64,000 nucleotides of DNA from Cellulophaga baltica (GTDB lineage Bacteria; Bacteroidota; Bacteroidia; Flavobacteriales; Flavobacteriaceae), in NCBI RefSeq assembly GCF_900102165.1, contig NZ_FNBD01000003.1, forward strand, positions 248,001-312,000, given 5' to 3'. The notes under the pieces are model-generated. The model saw only the letters and a list, made by a program, of their open reading frames with translations. It made no database searches and was not told the DNA's origin. A program made the translations under genes and the position numbers. Positions within the stretch are counted from its first letter, which is position 1. Every line of letters starts with the position of its first letter. Shown piece after piece: positions 25,775 through 35,173 of the stretch.

Positions 25775-26977
25775 TTGAATTTTCCGCTGTACATCGCCAA
25801 GCGTTACGTAAGGTCAAAAAGTAAGCAAAGTGCCGTCAATATCATCAATTTGGTTACTTTTTGCGTTATTGTCATTGGCTCAGCAGCACTATTTATAGTC
25901 CTTTCTGGATTTTCTGGCTTAAAAACATATAGCCTTTCTTATACTAATTCTTTTGATCCAGATTTAAAAGCCTTACCCGTAACTGGTAAGTTTTTTCATA
26001 TCTCTCCAGAACAAGAAGAGAAACTTGGTACGCTTGAAGGAATAACTGCCTACTCAAAAGAATTAGAAGACCGCGTTTATCTTACCCACAAGCAAAAAGA
26101 CCATATTGCTTATGTTAAAGGGGTAGACACCAACTACAATAACGTTACCCAAATAGATAGTATTTTATACATTGGTACGTGGATCAATGAACAGCAAGTA
26201 GTCACAGGTATAGGAATTGCTAACCTCCTTGGATTATCTATTAACAATGTCCGCAGTCCTCTAGAAATTTTAGTACCTAGAGCAGGAACCCAATCTTTAA
26301 CTCAGCAAGGCCCTAATGCTAAATTTTTCAATACAGCACGTGTGGTAATTAGTGGCGTTTATGCTGTAGAAGCAGATCTAGATAATAAGTATGTATTTGC
26401 TGATCTTGCTTTGGTACAAGCTTTATTAGATAAAGAGCGCTCCGAAGTTTCTGGAGTCAATTTTAAATTTTCGAATTCCGATACTGCCGAAAAGACTCGA
26501 GAAGAAATTAAAGCAATTCTTGGAAAAGACATCCTTTTAAAAAATAGAAAAGAGCTTAATAGCATACTTTACCGCATGTTAAATACCGAAAACATGGCGA
26601 CTTATTTAATATTCACCCTGGTATTAATCATCGCTTTGTTCAACGTAGTCGGAGCTTTTATTATGATGATTTTAGACCAACAAGGAAATTCTAAAACCCT
26701 ATATAGTTTAGGTACCAGCATTCGCCAATTAAGAAGAATTTACTTTATTCAAGGGGTCATTGTTACCTTTTTAGGCGGACTCATAGGTGTAGCCTTAGGA
26801 TCACTATTAATTTGGTCACAACTTCTTTTTGAGTGGTTAAAGATTAGTGGAGATTTAGCCTACCCAGTAGAATATCTATGGGCAAACGTATTGGTGGTTT
26901 TAGCTACGATTACGGTCTTAGGAATTATCGCATCAAAAATTGCAAGCAGTAGAATTAATAAGGCGCTATTAACTTAA
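25775..26977 (+). CDS. LolC/LolE-type ABC permease (FtsX fold)
   Basis: A 400-residue inner-membrane permease of the lipoprotein-releasing or MacB/FtsX class. It has an N-terminal membrane segment (VNIINLVTFCVIVIGSAALFIVLSGFSG), a large periplasmic domain (about 60-270) and three C-terminal membrane segments starting at MATYLIFTLVLIIALFNVVGAF. In Gram-negatives such proteins extract lipoproteins from the inner membrane for Lol transport. Translation begins at TTG (25775), 3 nt after the rbfA stop; no nearby ATG gives the conserved N-terminus MNFPLYIAKRYVRSKS. The ATPase partner is not in this window. Confidence 0.88.
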   Translation: MNFPLYIAKRYVRSKSKQSAVNIINLVTFCVIVIGSAALFIVLSGFSGLKTYSLSYTNSFDPDLKALPVTGKFFHISPEQEEKLGTLEGITAYSKELEDRVYLTHKQKDHIAYVKGVDTNYNNVTQIDSILYIGTWINEQQVVTGIGIANLLGLSINNVRSPLEILVPRAGTQSLTQQGPNAKFFNTARVVISGVYAVEADLDNKYVFADLALVQALLDKERSEVSGVNFKFSNSDTAEKTREEIKAILGKDILLKNRKELNSILYRMLNTENMATYLIFTLVLIIALFNVVGAFIMMILDQQGNSKTLYSLGTSIRQLRRIYFIQGVIVTFLGGLIGVALGSLLIWSQLLFEWLKISGDLAYPVEYLWANVLVVLATITVLGIIASKIASSRINKALLT

Positions 26978-26985
26978 GAGGCACG

Positions 26986-27660
26986 TTAATTAATCATCAA
27001 AGGAGGTGGTGGCACATTAGTAATTGGAGAATAATCTACAATTAAAATAATAGCGTAAAAGTTATCGTTCAATTTTTCTAATTCCTTTTCACTAAGAGAC
27101 CTTAAAGGTTTTTCTAATAGTTCCATGGATTTGTATTCTAATACTAGATCAATTCCTTTCAAAACCTCAACTAATTTTTTTTTATTTGCCACTTCACCCA
27201 ACCTTACATCCCAATTAAAGTTATAAAAAAGACCATTATACTTTTTTGAATCTAGCCTTTCTTTAGTGTGTCTGAAAATTTCATTCTTAAGGTTTTCATT
27301 AAGACCAACCAATTCGCTTTCTACTAGTACTTGGTTGTTCTCATTACATATTACATCAATGATATTATGAATTAATACTGCATCATTACAGTCCTTGTCA
27401 ATAATTACAGGAAATATATATTTAGAATTTTCTAGCTCAAATACACCTAATTTATATCTTTCCTGGCAAAGATTTATTTTATTATTTTTTTCAAGAGAAT
27501 GAATAAAATCGATATTATTCAATGAAAAATCTATATTAATGGTATCTGCTTTTCTATCAAAATGATGAAAGCTAAAAACTTCCATATCTTGTTTACAGTT
27601 AATAGTAACACAGGTAATAATGAGTAGAAGTAAAAAGTTAGTTTTCTTAACTTTAACCAT
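26986..27660 (-). CDS. Hypothetical lipoprotein
   Basis: A 224-residue protein of unknown function. The N-terminus KTNFLLLLIITCVTINCKQ has a lipobox-like end (TINC), so it is probably lipid-anchored. The rest is a mix of short strands and charged helices (for example HTKERLDSKKYNG) with no motif I recognise. The C-terminus ends in a proline run (NVPPPPLMIN). It converges on the permease gene with 8 nt between stops, and dusB lies 13 nt upstream, so it may be cotranscribed with dusB. Confidence 0.7.
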   Translation of the reverse strand: MVKVKKTNFLLLLIITCVTINCKQDMEVFSFHHFDRKADTINIDFSLNNIDFIHSLEKNNKINLCQERYKLGVFELENSKYIFPVIIDKDCNDAVLIHNIIDVICNENNQVLVESELVGLNENLKNEIFRHTKERLDSKKYNGLFYNFNWDVRLGEVANKKKLVEVLKGIDLVLEYKSMELLEKPLRSLSEKELEKLNDNFYAIILIVDYSPITNVPPPPLMIN

Positions 27661-27673
27661 TGAAATACACTAA

Positions 27674-28672
27674 TTAGATGGAGTCAAACTCGTAGTCCCC
27701 AAAAATCTTTAGCACTTCTTCAAAAGCTTTAAAAACATCTTCTGAATGATCACTGGTTACCATTTTCATTCTATATTCCTTAAAATTAGGAATACCTTTA
27801 AAGTAATTGGTATAGTGTCTTCTTGTTTCAAAAACACCTAATTGTTCCCCTTTCCAATCTATTGCCATTTGCAAATGACGCTGTGCAGCTTCTACACGTT
27901 CTTGAATAGTAGGCGGTGCTAAATGTTCTCCTGTTTTAAAAAAGTGCTTTACCTCATTAAAAAACCAAGGATAACCAATACTAGCTCTACCTATCATAGC
28001 ACCATCTAATCCGTATTCATCACGCATTTTCATCGCCGCTTCTGGCGTATTAACATCGCCATTTCCAAAAACAGGAATATGCATTCTTTGGTTGTTCTTC
28101 ACTTCTGCTATCGGCCCCCAATTGGCATCACCTTTATACATCTGTGCCCGCGTTCTTCCATGAATAGCAATGGCCTTACAACCTACATCTTGTAAACGCT
28201 CTGCAACCTCAACAATTTTAATAGAATCATCATCCCAACCCAAACGTGTCTTTACCGTAATAGGTAATTTAGTATGCTTAACCATGGCTTCCGTCAAAGA
28301 AACCATAAGATCTATATCTTTTAAAATACCTGCACCAGCTCCTTTACTTACTACCTTTTTTACAGGGCAACCAAAGTTAATATCTATTATATCTGGATTA
28401 GACTTTTCTACAATCGCTACGGATTGTAACATCGATTCTAGATTGGCACCAAAAATTTGAATCCCCACCGGACGTTCTTTCTCATAGATATCTAATTTCA
28501 TAACACTTTTAGCAGCGTCACGAATCAAACCCTCAGACGAGATAAACTCCGTATATACCACATCTGCGCCTTGCTCTTTACATAGCGCGCGAAAAGGTGG
28601 ATCGCTCACGTCTTCCATCGGCGCAAGTAATAATGGGAAATCTGGCAGTTGTATGTCTCCTATTTTTGGCAA
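27674..28672 (-). CDS. dusB: tRNA-dihydrouridine synthase
   Basis: FMN-dependent TIM-barrel enzyme that reduces specific uridines in tRNA to dihydrouridine, using NADPH. Seen are LLLAPMEDVSDPPFR, the catalytic-Cys region INFGCPVKKVVSKGAGAGIL, KTRLGWDD, the IHGRTRAQMYKGDANW motif and GNGDVNTPEAA. The 332-residue length matches DusB. The assignment to DusB rather than DusA/C rests on these motifs. Promoter TAATTTTG lies 23 nt upstream on the minus strand. Confidence 0.94.
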   Translation of the reverse strand: MPKIGDIQLPDFPLLLAPMEDVSDPPFRALCKEQGADVVYTEFISSEGLIRDAAKSVMKLDIYEKERPVGIQIFGANLESMLQSVAIVEKSNPDIIDINFGCPVKKVVSKGAGAGILKDIDLMVSLTEAMVKHTKLPITVKTRLGWDDDSIKIVEVAERLQDVGCKAIAIHGRTRAQMYKGDANWGPIAEVKNNQRMHIPVFGNGDVNTPEAAMKMRDEYGLDGAMIGRASIGYPWFFNEVKHFFKTGEHLAPPTIQERVEAAQRHLQMAIDWKGEQLGVFETRRHYTNYFKGIPNFKEYRMKMVTSDHSEDVFKAFEEVLKIFGDYEFDSI

Positions 28673-29061
28673 AACTTTCTAATTTAATACGAGGCAAAAT
28701 TACGTAATTTTTAGGAAGTTATCACACCCTAATTATGAACGCAAGTATTTAAGGAATTCTAAAGCATTAGCCTGTTTAAACTTCATTTTTAGGAATATAC
28801 CCAATTATAGAAAGAAAAAAGTCACCGTACTATTTTAGGTAGGAGAACGCATTTTTTATCAACTATTTTAGCATGTTAAACTTGTTTTTTGTCAAAAAAA
28901 AGTACAATCTGTTCTTATTTTACTGCTTTTAATCGTATTTCATTCTTATTTCTATTCTTGTCATATTTAATGCTCAACAAATCACTTATATTTGCAATTG
29001 GTTTTCGATATATTTTTTTTGATAAACCATAATTTTAGTCAACTGAACTTATTCAGCTTAC
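28673..29061. promoter_or_regulatory. Intergenic region with divergent dusB and lepA promoters
   Basis: About 390 bp without a gene. TAATTTTG (minus, 28702-28695) fits the -7 box for dusB. TATATTTG (plus, 28987-28994) fits the -7 box for lepA, giving a leader of about 60 nt. The middle part (28720-28960) is AT-rich; I see no RNA or repeat in it. Confidence 0.5.
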
Positions 29062-30858
29062 ATGAAAAACATTAGAAACTTCTGTATTATTGCACATATT
29101 GACCATGGTAAAAGTACTTTGGCAGATAGATTGTTAGATTTCACTGGTTCTGTTACAGATCGAGAGAAAAAAGAACAATTGTTAGATAGTATGGATTTAG
29201 AGCGTGAACGTGGTATTACCATTAAAAGTCACGCTATACAAATGGACTACACCTATAAAGGTGAGCAATACATATTAAACCTTATTGATACTCCTGGCCA
29301 CGTAGATTTCTCTTATGAAGTTTCTAGATCTATTGCGGCTTGTGAAGGTGCCTTATTAATTGTTGATGCTGCACAAAGTATTCAAGCACAAACGATAAGT
29401 AACTTATACCTTGCCCTTGAGAACGATTTAGAAATTATTCCCGTATTAAACAAAGTAGATTTACCAAGTGCTAACCCTGAAGAAGTTACGGATGATATCG
29501 TTGATTTATTAGGCTGTGATCCTAGTGAAGTTATTCCTGCCAGTGCTAAAACAGGTATTGGTATCGAAGAAATTTTAACGGCAATTATTGAGCGTATTCC
29601 TCCTCCAAAAGGAAACCCTGATGAATCATTACAAGCTTTAGTATTTGACTCTGTTTACAATCCTTTCAGAGGGGTAGAAACCTATTTTAGAGTTATTAAT
29701 GGTGAAATAAAAAAAGGTCAAAAAATAAAATTCGTAGCTACAGACAGTGACTATTTTGCTGATGAAGTAGGTACTTTAAAACTAACACAACACCCAAAGC
29801 AAAGTGTTAAGGCTGGTGATGTTGGTTACTTAATTACAGGAATAAAAGATGCTCGTGAAGTAAAAGTAGGTGATACAATTACGGATGCCGCGAACCCTAC
29901 AAAAAACCCGATTGCTGGTTTTGAAGATGTAAAACCGATGGTTTTTGCTGGTATTTACCCTGTTGATACCGACGAATTTGAAGAGCTTAGAGCTTCTATG
30001 GAAAAGTTACAACTTAATGACGCTTCCTTAGTATTTGCCCCAGAAAGTAGTGTAGCCTTAGGTTTTGGTTTCCGTTGTGGTTTCTTAGGAATGCTTCATA
30101 TGGAAATTATTCAAGAGCGCTTAGAGCGTGAATTTAACATGACCGTAATTACTACGGTACCTAACGTTAGTTACCATGCATACACTCGTAAAAACCCTGA
30201 TACAGCGTTAATAGTTAATAACCCTACAGATTTACCCGATCCGTCTAGTATAGATCGTGTAGAAGAGCCGTATATAAAAGCTACAATCATTACTAAATCA
30301 GATTTTGTTGGTAATGTTATGTCTCTTTGTATTGAAAAAAGAGGGGTTATCACCAATCAGACATATTTAACAACAGAACGTGTTGAACTTAATTTTGATA
30401 TTCCTTTGGCAGAAATAGTTTTCGATTTTTATGATCGATTAAAAACAGTTTCTAAAGGCTATGCTTCTTTTGACTATACGCCTATTGGAATGCGTACCTC
30501 TAAATTAGTACGTGTAGATATTTTATTAAACGCACAACCAGTAGATGCCCTATCTGCACTTATTCACGCAGATAATGCCGTTAATATCGGTAAAAGAATG
30601 TGTGAAAAGTTAAAAGAACTAATCCCGCGTCAGCAGTTTGATATTCCTATTCAAGCAGCTATTGGAGCAAAAGTAATTTCAAGAGAAACAACAAAAGCCT
30701 TACGTAAAGACGTTACCGCCAAATGTTATGGTGGTGATATTTCTCGTAAACGTAAACTTTTAGAGAAACAGAAAAAAGGTAAAAAACGAATGCGTCAGGT
30801 AGGTAACGTAGAAGTACCGCAAGAAGCATTTATGGCTGTTTTAAAGCTAAACGATTAA
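29062..30858 (+). CDS. lepA: Elongation factor 4 (LepA)
   Basis: A 598-residue translational GTPase that acts on stalled or assembling ribosomes. G-domain motifs are [13 protein letters not shown] (P-loop), RERGITIKS (switch I), [11 protein letters not shown] (G3) and NKVDLPSA (G4). The EF-G-like domains III and V follow, with [22 protein letters not shown]. The LepA-specific C-terminal domain ends [30 protein letters not shown]. Length and order are standard and the protein is intact. A strong terminator follows. Confidence 0.98.
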   Translation: MKNIRNFCIIAHIDHGKSTLADRLLDFTGSVTDREKKEQLLDSMDLERERGITIKSHAIQMDYTYKGEQYILNLIDTPGHVDFSYEVSRSIAACEGALLIVDAAQSIQAQTISNLYLALENDLEIIPVLNKVDLPSANPEEVTDDIVDLLGCDPSEVIPASAKTGIGIEEILTAIIERIPPPKGNPDESLQALVFDSVYNPFRGVETYFRVINGEIKKGQKIKFVATDSDYFADEVGTLKLTQHPKQSVKAGDVGYLITGIKDAREVKVGDTITDAANPTKNPIAGFEDVKPMVFAGIYPVDTDEFEELRASMEKLQLNDASLVFAPESSVALGFGFRCGFLGMLHMEIIQERLEREFNMTVITTVPNVSYHAYTRKNPDTALIVNNPTDLPDPSSIDRVEEPYIKATIITKSDFVGNVMSLCIEKRGVITNQTYLTTERVELNFDIPLAEIVFDFYDRLKTVSKGYASFDYTPIGMRTSKLVRVDILLNAQPVDALSALIHADNAVNIGKRMCEKLKELIPRQQFDIPIQAAIGAKVISRETTKALRKDVTAKCYGGDISRKRKLLEKQKKGKKRMRQVGNVEVPQEAFMAVLKLND

Positions 30859-30860
30859 CA

Positions 30861-30892
30861 AAAAAGGCTACATTAAAATGTAGCCTTTTTTT
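30861..30892 (+). terminator. Intrinsic terminator of lepA
   Basis: A 12-bp stem AAAGGCTACATT / AATGTAGCCTTT with a 2-4 nt loop is followed by a T run, 3 nt after the lepA stop. A run of A on the other side lets it also work for the minus-strand small lipoprotein gene. Confidence 0.88.
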
Positions 30893-30918
30893 ATATACTA
30901 TGGAATAAACACGCCTAA

Positions 30919-31188
30919 TTAATTGGCTTGCCCCAAGTCAATAGCACCAGCAGAGCAGATTCCCTTTACATAGTCCTCCGGACTCAAGCCTCCCAGTTCT
31001 TCTTCAGAAATAGTTTCAGAATTCCCCCCAGAGGAAATAACGACTGTACCATCACCATTATCACAAGCTGTTATAGAAACCCCTATAAGTTCGCAACTTT
31101 CGCAGATGCCTTTATCATCGTTATCTTTAGCGCAAGAAAAAAATAAAACACTTCCTATTAGTGCGGCGAATAAAATTGATTTTTTCAT
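30919..31188 (-). CDS. Small cysteine-containing lipoprotein
   Basis: A secreted lipoprotein of 89 residues: signal MKKSILFAALIGSVLFFSC with lipobox FFSC, then a short acidic protein with cysteines in GICESCEL, SITACDNG and GICSAG. No function is known to me. The start at 31188 gives a clean signal peptide; a longer in-frame start 36 nt upstream adds only a poor N-terminus. The leader has AACCAAAACCAAAA just before the start region, a pattern also seen before susC. Confidence 0.65.
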   Translation of the reverse strand: MKKSILFAALIGSVLFFSCAKDNDDKGICESCELIGVSITACDNGDGTVVISSGGNSETISEEELGGLSPEDYVKGICSAGAIDLGQAN

Positions 31189-31405
31189 AAAAAAAATAGT
31201 TTTGGTTTTGGTTATGTATTTCAAAACAGATTATTTTAAGTGATATTGCCAATTACTGCAAAAAGAAATTAAATCGCCTATCGCGTGGATGAAGTCAAAT
31301 ACTAGGTAAAAACTTAAAATTGATCTTTTTTTTAACAAATTTTAAGAATTGGTATACTATTTGCGAACTTTTTACGTTACAAAATAGAACCTGATTGTAA
31401 ATGTC

Positions 31406-32200
31406 ATGAAAAAGCTCAACCAACTAAAATATTCTACTTTTATACTTATTGCTTTATTTGGTTTGGCCCTAACTAGCTGCTCCACAGATAATACCAATTC
31501 TGAAGCTATAGAAATTTCGGAATTTGAGGTTCAAAAAGTATTAGCTATTGATGATTATTCAGGTATTGTAGACAATGCTATCACCGAAGCTTTTTTAGGC
31601 AAGAATAGCACTGGAAAAAGGTTTTCTTCTCAGAAAGACACAGAATGTTATAATACCACCTATACCGATGCTGGTTTCACCATGATCTTTAATAATTGTA
31701 TTTACAACGAAACAGATAACGTCAGCGGCACTATAAATGCCACCTATACTATAGGAGAGACAAATACTACTTTTACAGCAACCTATAGCAATTTTTATAT
31801 TGGAACCATCCAATTAAACGGCACAAGAACATTTACGATAAGTACCACTGAGAATGAAGGTGATATAAACTTTACCGTAACTTCAGATATGGTTATTATC
31901 CTGGAGGATGGTGAAGTAATTACCGAAGCAGGAACTAAAACAGCTAGTATCATTTTTGCTTAAGATAATATTGTCATTGCCGTAACAGGTACTTGGGCTC
32001 TTGTGGAAAACGGAGATACCTATAGAGTGACCGTTACTGAAAATTTAACCAAATTATTAGATTGTGAGTATTTCTCTGATGGACAATTTACCTTATCTAA
32101 AAATGGAATTGAGGTTATTATAGATCTGGGTGATGGTACTTGTGATAACAAAGCCAACATAATTTATCCTAATGGAGTTACTGAAGAGGTTACCCTATAA
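31406..32200 (+). pseudogene. Lipoprotein of unknown family with in-frame TAA
   Basis: A continuous frame of 264 codons interrupted by a single TAA at codon 186 (31961-31963). The first part has a lipoprotein signal (FGLALTSCSTD) and beta-rich Thr/Asn-rich sequence (TINATYTIGETNTTFTATYS). After the stop the same frame continues (DNIVIAVTGTWALVENGDTYRV) to a second TAA just before a strong terminator at 32221. The continuity of frame and style argues for one original protein. The truncated 185-residue form might still be exported. I do not recognise the family. Confidence 0.65.
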
Positions 32201-32220
32201 TACCCCTACGATACTACTTA

Positions 32221-32256
32221 AAAAGCCCTTTGTATATTTCATACAAAGGGCTTTTT
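32221..32256. terminator. Bidirectional intrinsic terminator
   Basis: A perfect 15-bp stem (AAAAGCCCTTTGTAT / ATACAAAGGGCTTTT) with a 5-nt loop, flanked by A and T runs. It lies between convergent genes and serves both the lipoprotein gene and the antiporter gene. Confidence 0.92.
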
Positions 32257-32274
32257 AATACGTTTTAATTTAGG

Positions 32275-34110
32275 CTAGGCTTCTTGATCGTCTTCAAAAC
32301 GTTTCCCTAAATACACCAATTTAAATTGTTCCGTAATATCTTCAAACTCCTCACTAAAAGAAGAGATGATCTTTAAATCTCCTTCTGGTGTTTTCAAAAA
32401 TACTGGAATTGAATTAGGATCTGCCTTCGTAATTTCAATCAAACTATTATAATGCTCCGTAGATTTTAAATCTATTTCATGGATAGACGGATACTTACGT
32501 ACCGCTTCTGTTAACTTTATAAAATCATCTGTATGTGAAAAAAGTCCCTCTTTAGGATTCGTATCCGGATTACTCATTTCATCGTCGGTTACCAATCTAA
32601 AAGCACCATTCTCTCCAAAATGTTTAGAGAATTTACTGATGGCATATCTATTGATGTCAGAATTCCCCGTTAACGCCATTAAATACCCAACATCGTTCAA
32701 TTCTATGTTATCACTCAATGTATCTGAATAGATGTTGGCAGCAATAGCTTCTAATCCCATATTCTTAGCTTTATCTACATTGGTTTGGTTGTTATCAATA
32801 AGCACCACATGCCTATTATTCTTTTGTAAATAACTCCCAATAATTCTAGAGACTTTAGAAGCTCCTATAATTAGTATCCCGTTAGATTTTTTTAAGAAAA
32901 CACCAACGAGCTTCGCAAATAAACGGGCAGTTGTAGCGTTTAAAATTACCGTTCCTAAAACAATCATAAACACCAAAGGCGTAATGTACTCTGCACCCGC
33001 TTCTCCTTTTGCTAATAGCTTGGAGCCAAATAACGAGGCGATACCTGCCGCCACAATCCCTCTTGGACCTACCCAACTTATAAAAAGCTTTTCATTAAGC
33101 TTAAGGGATGATCCCTGCGTGCTTAAAAACACACCCAAGGGCCTAATGATAAAAACAATTACTGCAAAAAGCACCGCTGTTTGCCAGTTGTAGATAAGCG
33201 CTAAATCGCTAATATTAATATTTGCCGCAAGGAGAATAAATAAGATCGAAATTAATAAAACACTCAATGATTCTTTAAAGTACAATAATTCTTTAAGGTT
33301 CGGCAGGTTAATGTTCCCCAAGACCATTCCCATAACCACTACGGCTAATAGCCCTGATTCATGAGCAAAAACATCAGACATTACAAACACCATTAATACC
33401 AAGGACAATGAAACTACATTGAGCAGGTAATGTGGTATAAAATTCTTTTTGATGGCAAAAGTTAGTGCATGTGCAAACGTGAAACCAAAAGTGGTCCCAA
33501 AGAGCAAGATTTTACCAAACTCAATCAATGCCGTTTGCGTATAGGCTTGTCCTTCACCTACACTTATAAATTCAAACACCAAAACGGCTGCTAGGGCACC
33601 AATAGGATCTATTAAAATACCTTCCCATTTTAGGACCGTAGAGATATCTTTCTTTAGCGGAATATTACGTAATATAGGTGTAATTACTGTTGGCCCAGTA
33701 ACAATGATCAATGCTGAGAACAGGAACGATATTTGCCAATTTAATCCAAAAATATAGTGCGCAGCTATACCGGCACCAAAGAAGGTAACCACACTCCCTA
33801 AAGTGATTAGTTTAGTAATCACAGGTCCTACATTCTTAATTTCATTCCTCTTTAAGGTTAAACCCCCTTCAAAAAGAATAATACTAATCGCTAAGGAAAC
33901 AAAGTAGTATAAACTTTCTCCTGGAAAAAGGCCTTTTTCACCATTCCAAATTGGTTCTATTAATTTAAGACCGTCTTCTGTGTATAGTGTTGCAATTGGT
34001 CCCACTAATAATCCAATCAATATCAGTGGTAAAATGGCAGGTAATTTTAACCTCCATGCCACCCATTGGGCTATTATACCCAGAACAATAATCCCCGCAA
34101 GTTCAACCAT
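32275..34110 (-). CDS. CPA1-type Na+/H+ antiporter with RCK (TrkA-N) domain
   Basis: A 611-residue cation:proton antiporter. Residues 1 to about 390 have 12 or more membrane segments, with SIILFEGGLTLKRNEI and the GPTVITPIL and WVGPRGIVAA motifs of the NhaP-like CPA family. From about 400 a Rossmann TrkA-N/RCK domain begins (ILIIGASKVSRIIGSYLQ, VVLIDNN). It is likely a nucleotide-sensitive regulator of transport. It exchanges monovalent cations (Na+ or K+) for protons in the inner membrane for salt and pH balance, as suits a marine bacterium. It is a single-gene unit with a shared terminator. Confidence 0.9.
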   Translation of the reverse strand: MVELAGIIVLGIIAQWVAWRLKLPAILPLILIGLLVGPIATLYTEDGLKLIEPIWNGEKGLFPGESLYYFVSLAISIILFEGGLTLKRNEIKNVGPVITKLITLGSVVTFFGAGIAAHYIFGLNWQISFLFSALIIVTGPTVITPILRNIPLKKDISTVLKWEGILIDPIGALAAVLVFEFISVGEGQAYTQTALIEFGKILLFGTTFGFTFAHALTFAIKKNFIPHYLLNVVSLSLVLMVFVMSDVFAHESGLLAVVVMGMVLGNINLPNLKELLYFKESLSVLLISILFILLAANINISDLALIYNWQTAVLFAVIVFIIRPLGVFLSTQGSSLKLNEKLFISWVGPRGIVAAGIASLFGSKLLAKGEAGAEYITPLVFMIVLGTVILNATTARLFAKLVGVFLKKSNGILIIGASKVSRIIGSYLQKNNRHVVLIDNNQTNVDKAKNMGLEAIAANIYSDTLSDNIELNDVGYLMALTGNSDINRYAISKFSKHFGENGAFRLVTDDEMSNPDTNPKEGLFSHTDDFIKLTEAVRKYPSIHEIDLKSTEHYNSLIEITKADPNSIPVFLKTPEGDLKIISSFSEEFEDITEQFKLVYLGKRFEDDQEA

Positions 34111-34309
34111 TCTTATTTTTAGGGGAAAAATACTGCTTTTATTCGTAAACTATGAATTGAACAGTAAGAATTAATGTTCTAAAGACCATAAAAACTACCC
34201 CTAAAAGGTCTAATCCTATGGTTGTAATTTCACATTTATCGCCTTCAAATTATTATCCTAAATAACATAGCTGTATTATTGTATTGAATTACAAGGCTAA
34301 CGATAAGTT

Positions 34310-35173
34310 ATGAAAGAAAAAATACATCCATTTAAAACCATATTATTTGGATTCGCTTTTTCACCAAAACTTAGAGTAAACATTATTGAAACTACACGAA
34401 TTGCAAGGTTTTTCAATTCAAAATTAATTTTACTTCATGTTGGTGAGAAGACCGCCGAAAAGTCTGATAAGATAACGGCGATTTTAAATGAACTGTCTAT
34501 AGAAAACTTAACCGTAGAAATTCAGTGGATTCCAGGAGACCCTATTCAGGTTATTTTAGATTCTTGTAAAAATTCAAAGATAGATTTACTTATCCTGGGG
34601 GCATTACAGCATGAGAACGCTTACCAATTTTACGTAGGCTCTATTGCTCGTAAATTAACCCGTAAGGTGTGTTGTTCCGTACTGTTATTAATTAAGCCCT
34701 CTGAAGAAAGGGTGTCCTGTAAAAACATTGTAGTGAATGGCTTAGATGCCCCAGATACTCCGCTTGCTATTGAAGATGCTTTTTATGTGGCTAATGCTCT
34801 TGGTGCGCAACAAATTACCATTGTAGAAGAAATTTTACAACGAGAAATACACGTTAAAGTAGAAGATGATAAATCGCTTAAAAAAGCGAATATCATGAAA
34901 GAACGATTAAAACATAGAGAAGACTCTAGAGTACGTAAAATTGTCAGCGACCAGTGCGATACGTATACTCAAAATATAAAAATTAAAACTCAAAATATCT
35001 TTGGAGAAAGAGGGTATTCTATTGGGCATTATGCAGAAGTGGTCAGGGCCGATTTATTAGTAATGAATGCACCTAAAAAAACACGCTTCATAGACCGTTT
35101 ATTCCCACATGATATTGAATATATTTTATCTGACCTTCCAACAGATTTATTAATAATCCGTAGACCAAATTGA
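34310..35173 (+). CDS. Universal stress protein (two-domain)
   Basis: A 287-residue protein of tandem Usp domains (about 1-140 and 145-285). The second domain ends in DLLVMNAPKK, then DLPTDLLIIRRP, matching the Usp C-terminal strand. The first holds LLHVGEKTAEK and the LLILGALQHENA-type ATP-loop region. Such proteins bind nucleotides or act as signalling partners. The last codon overlaps the TTG start of the SulP transporter, so translation is probably coupled and the two proteins may work together. The exact function is unknown. Confidence 0.82.
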   Translation: MKEKIHPFKTILFGFAFSPKLRVNIIETTRIARFFNSKLILLHVGEKTAEKSDKITAILNELSIENLTVEIQWIPGDPIQVILDSCKNSKIDLLILGALQHENAYQFYVGSIARKLTRKVCCSVLLLIKPSEERVSCKNIVVNGLDAPDTPLAIEDAFYVANALGAQQITIVEEILQREIHVKVEDDKSLKKANIMKERLKHREDSRVRKIVSDQCDTYTQNIKIKTQNIFGERGYSIGHYAEVVRADLLVMNAPKKTRFIDRLFPHDIEYILSDLPTDLLIIRRPN

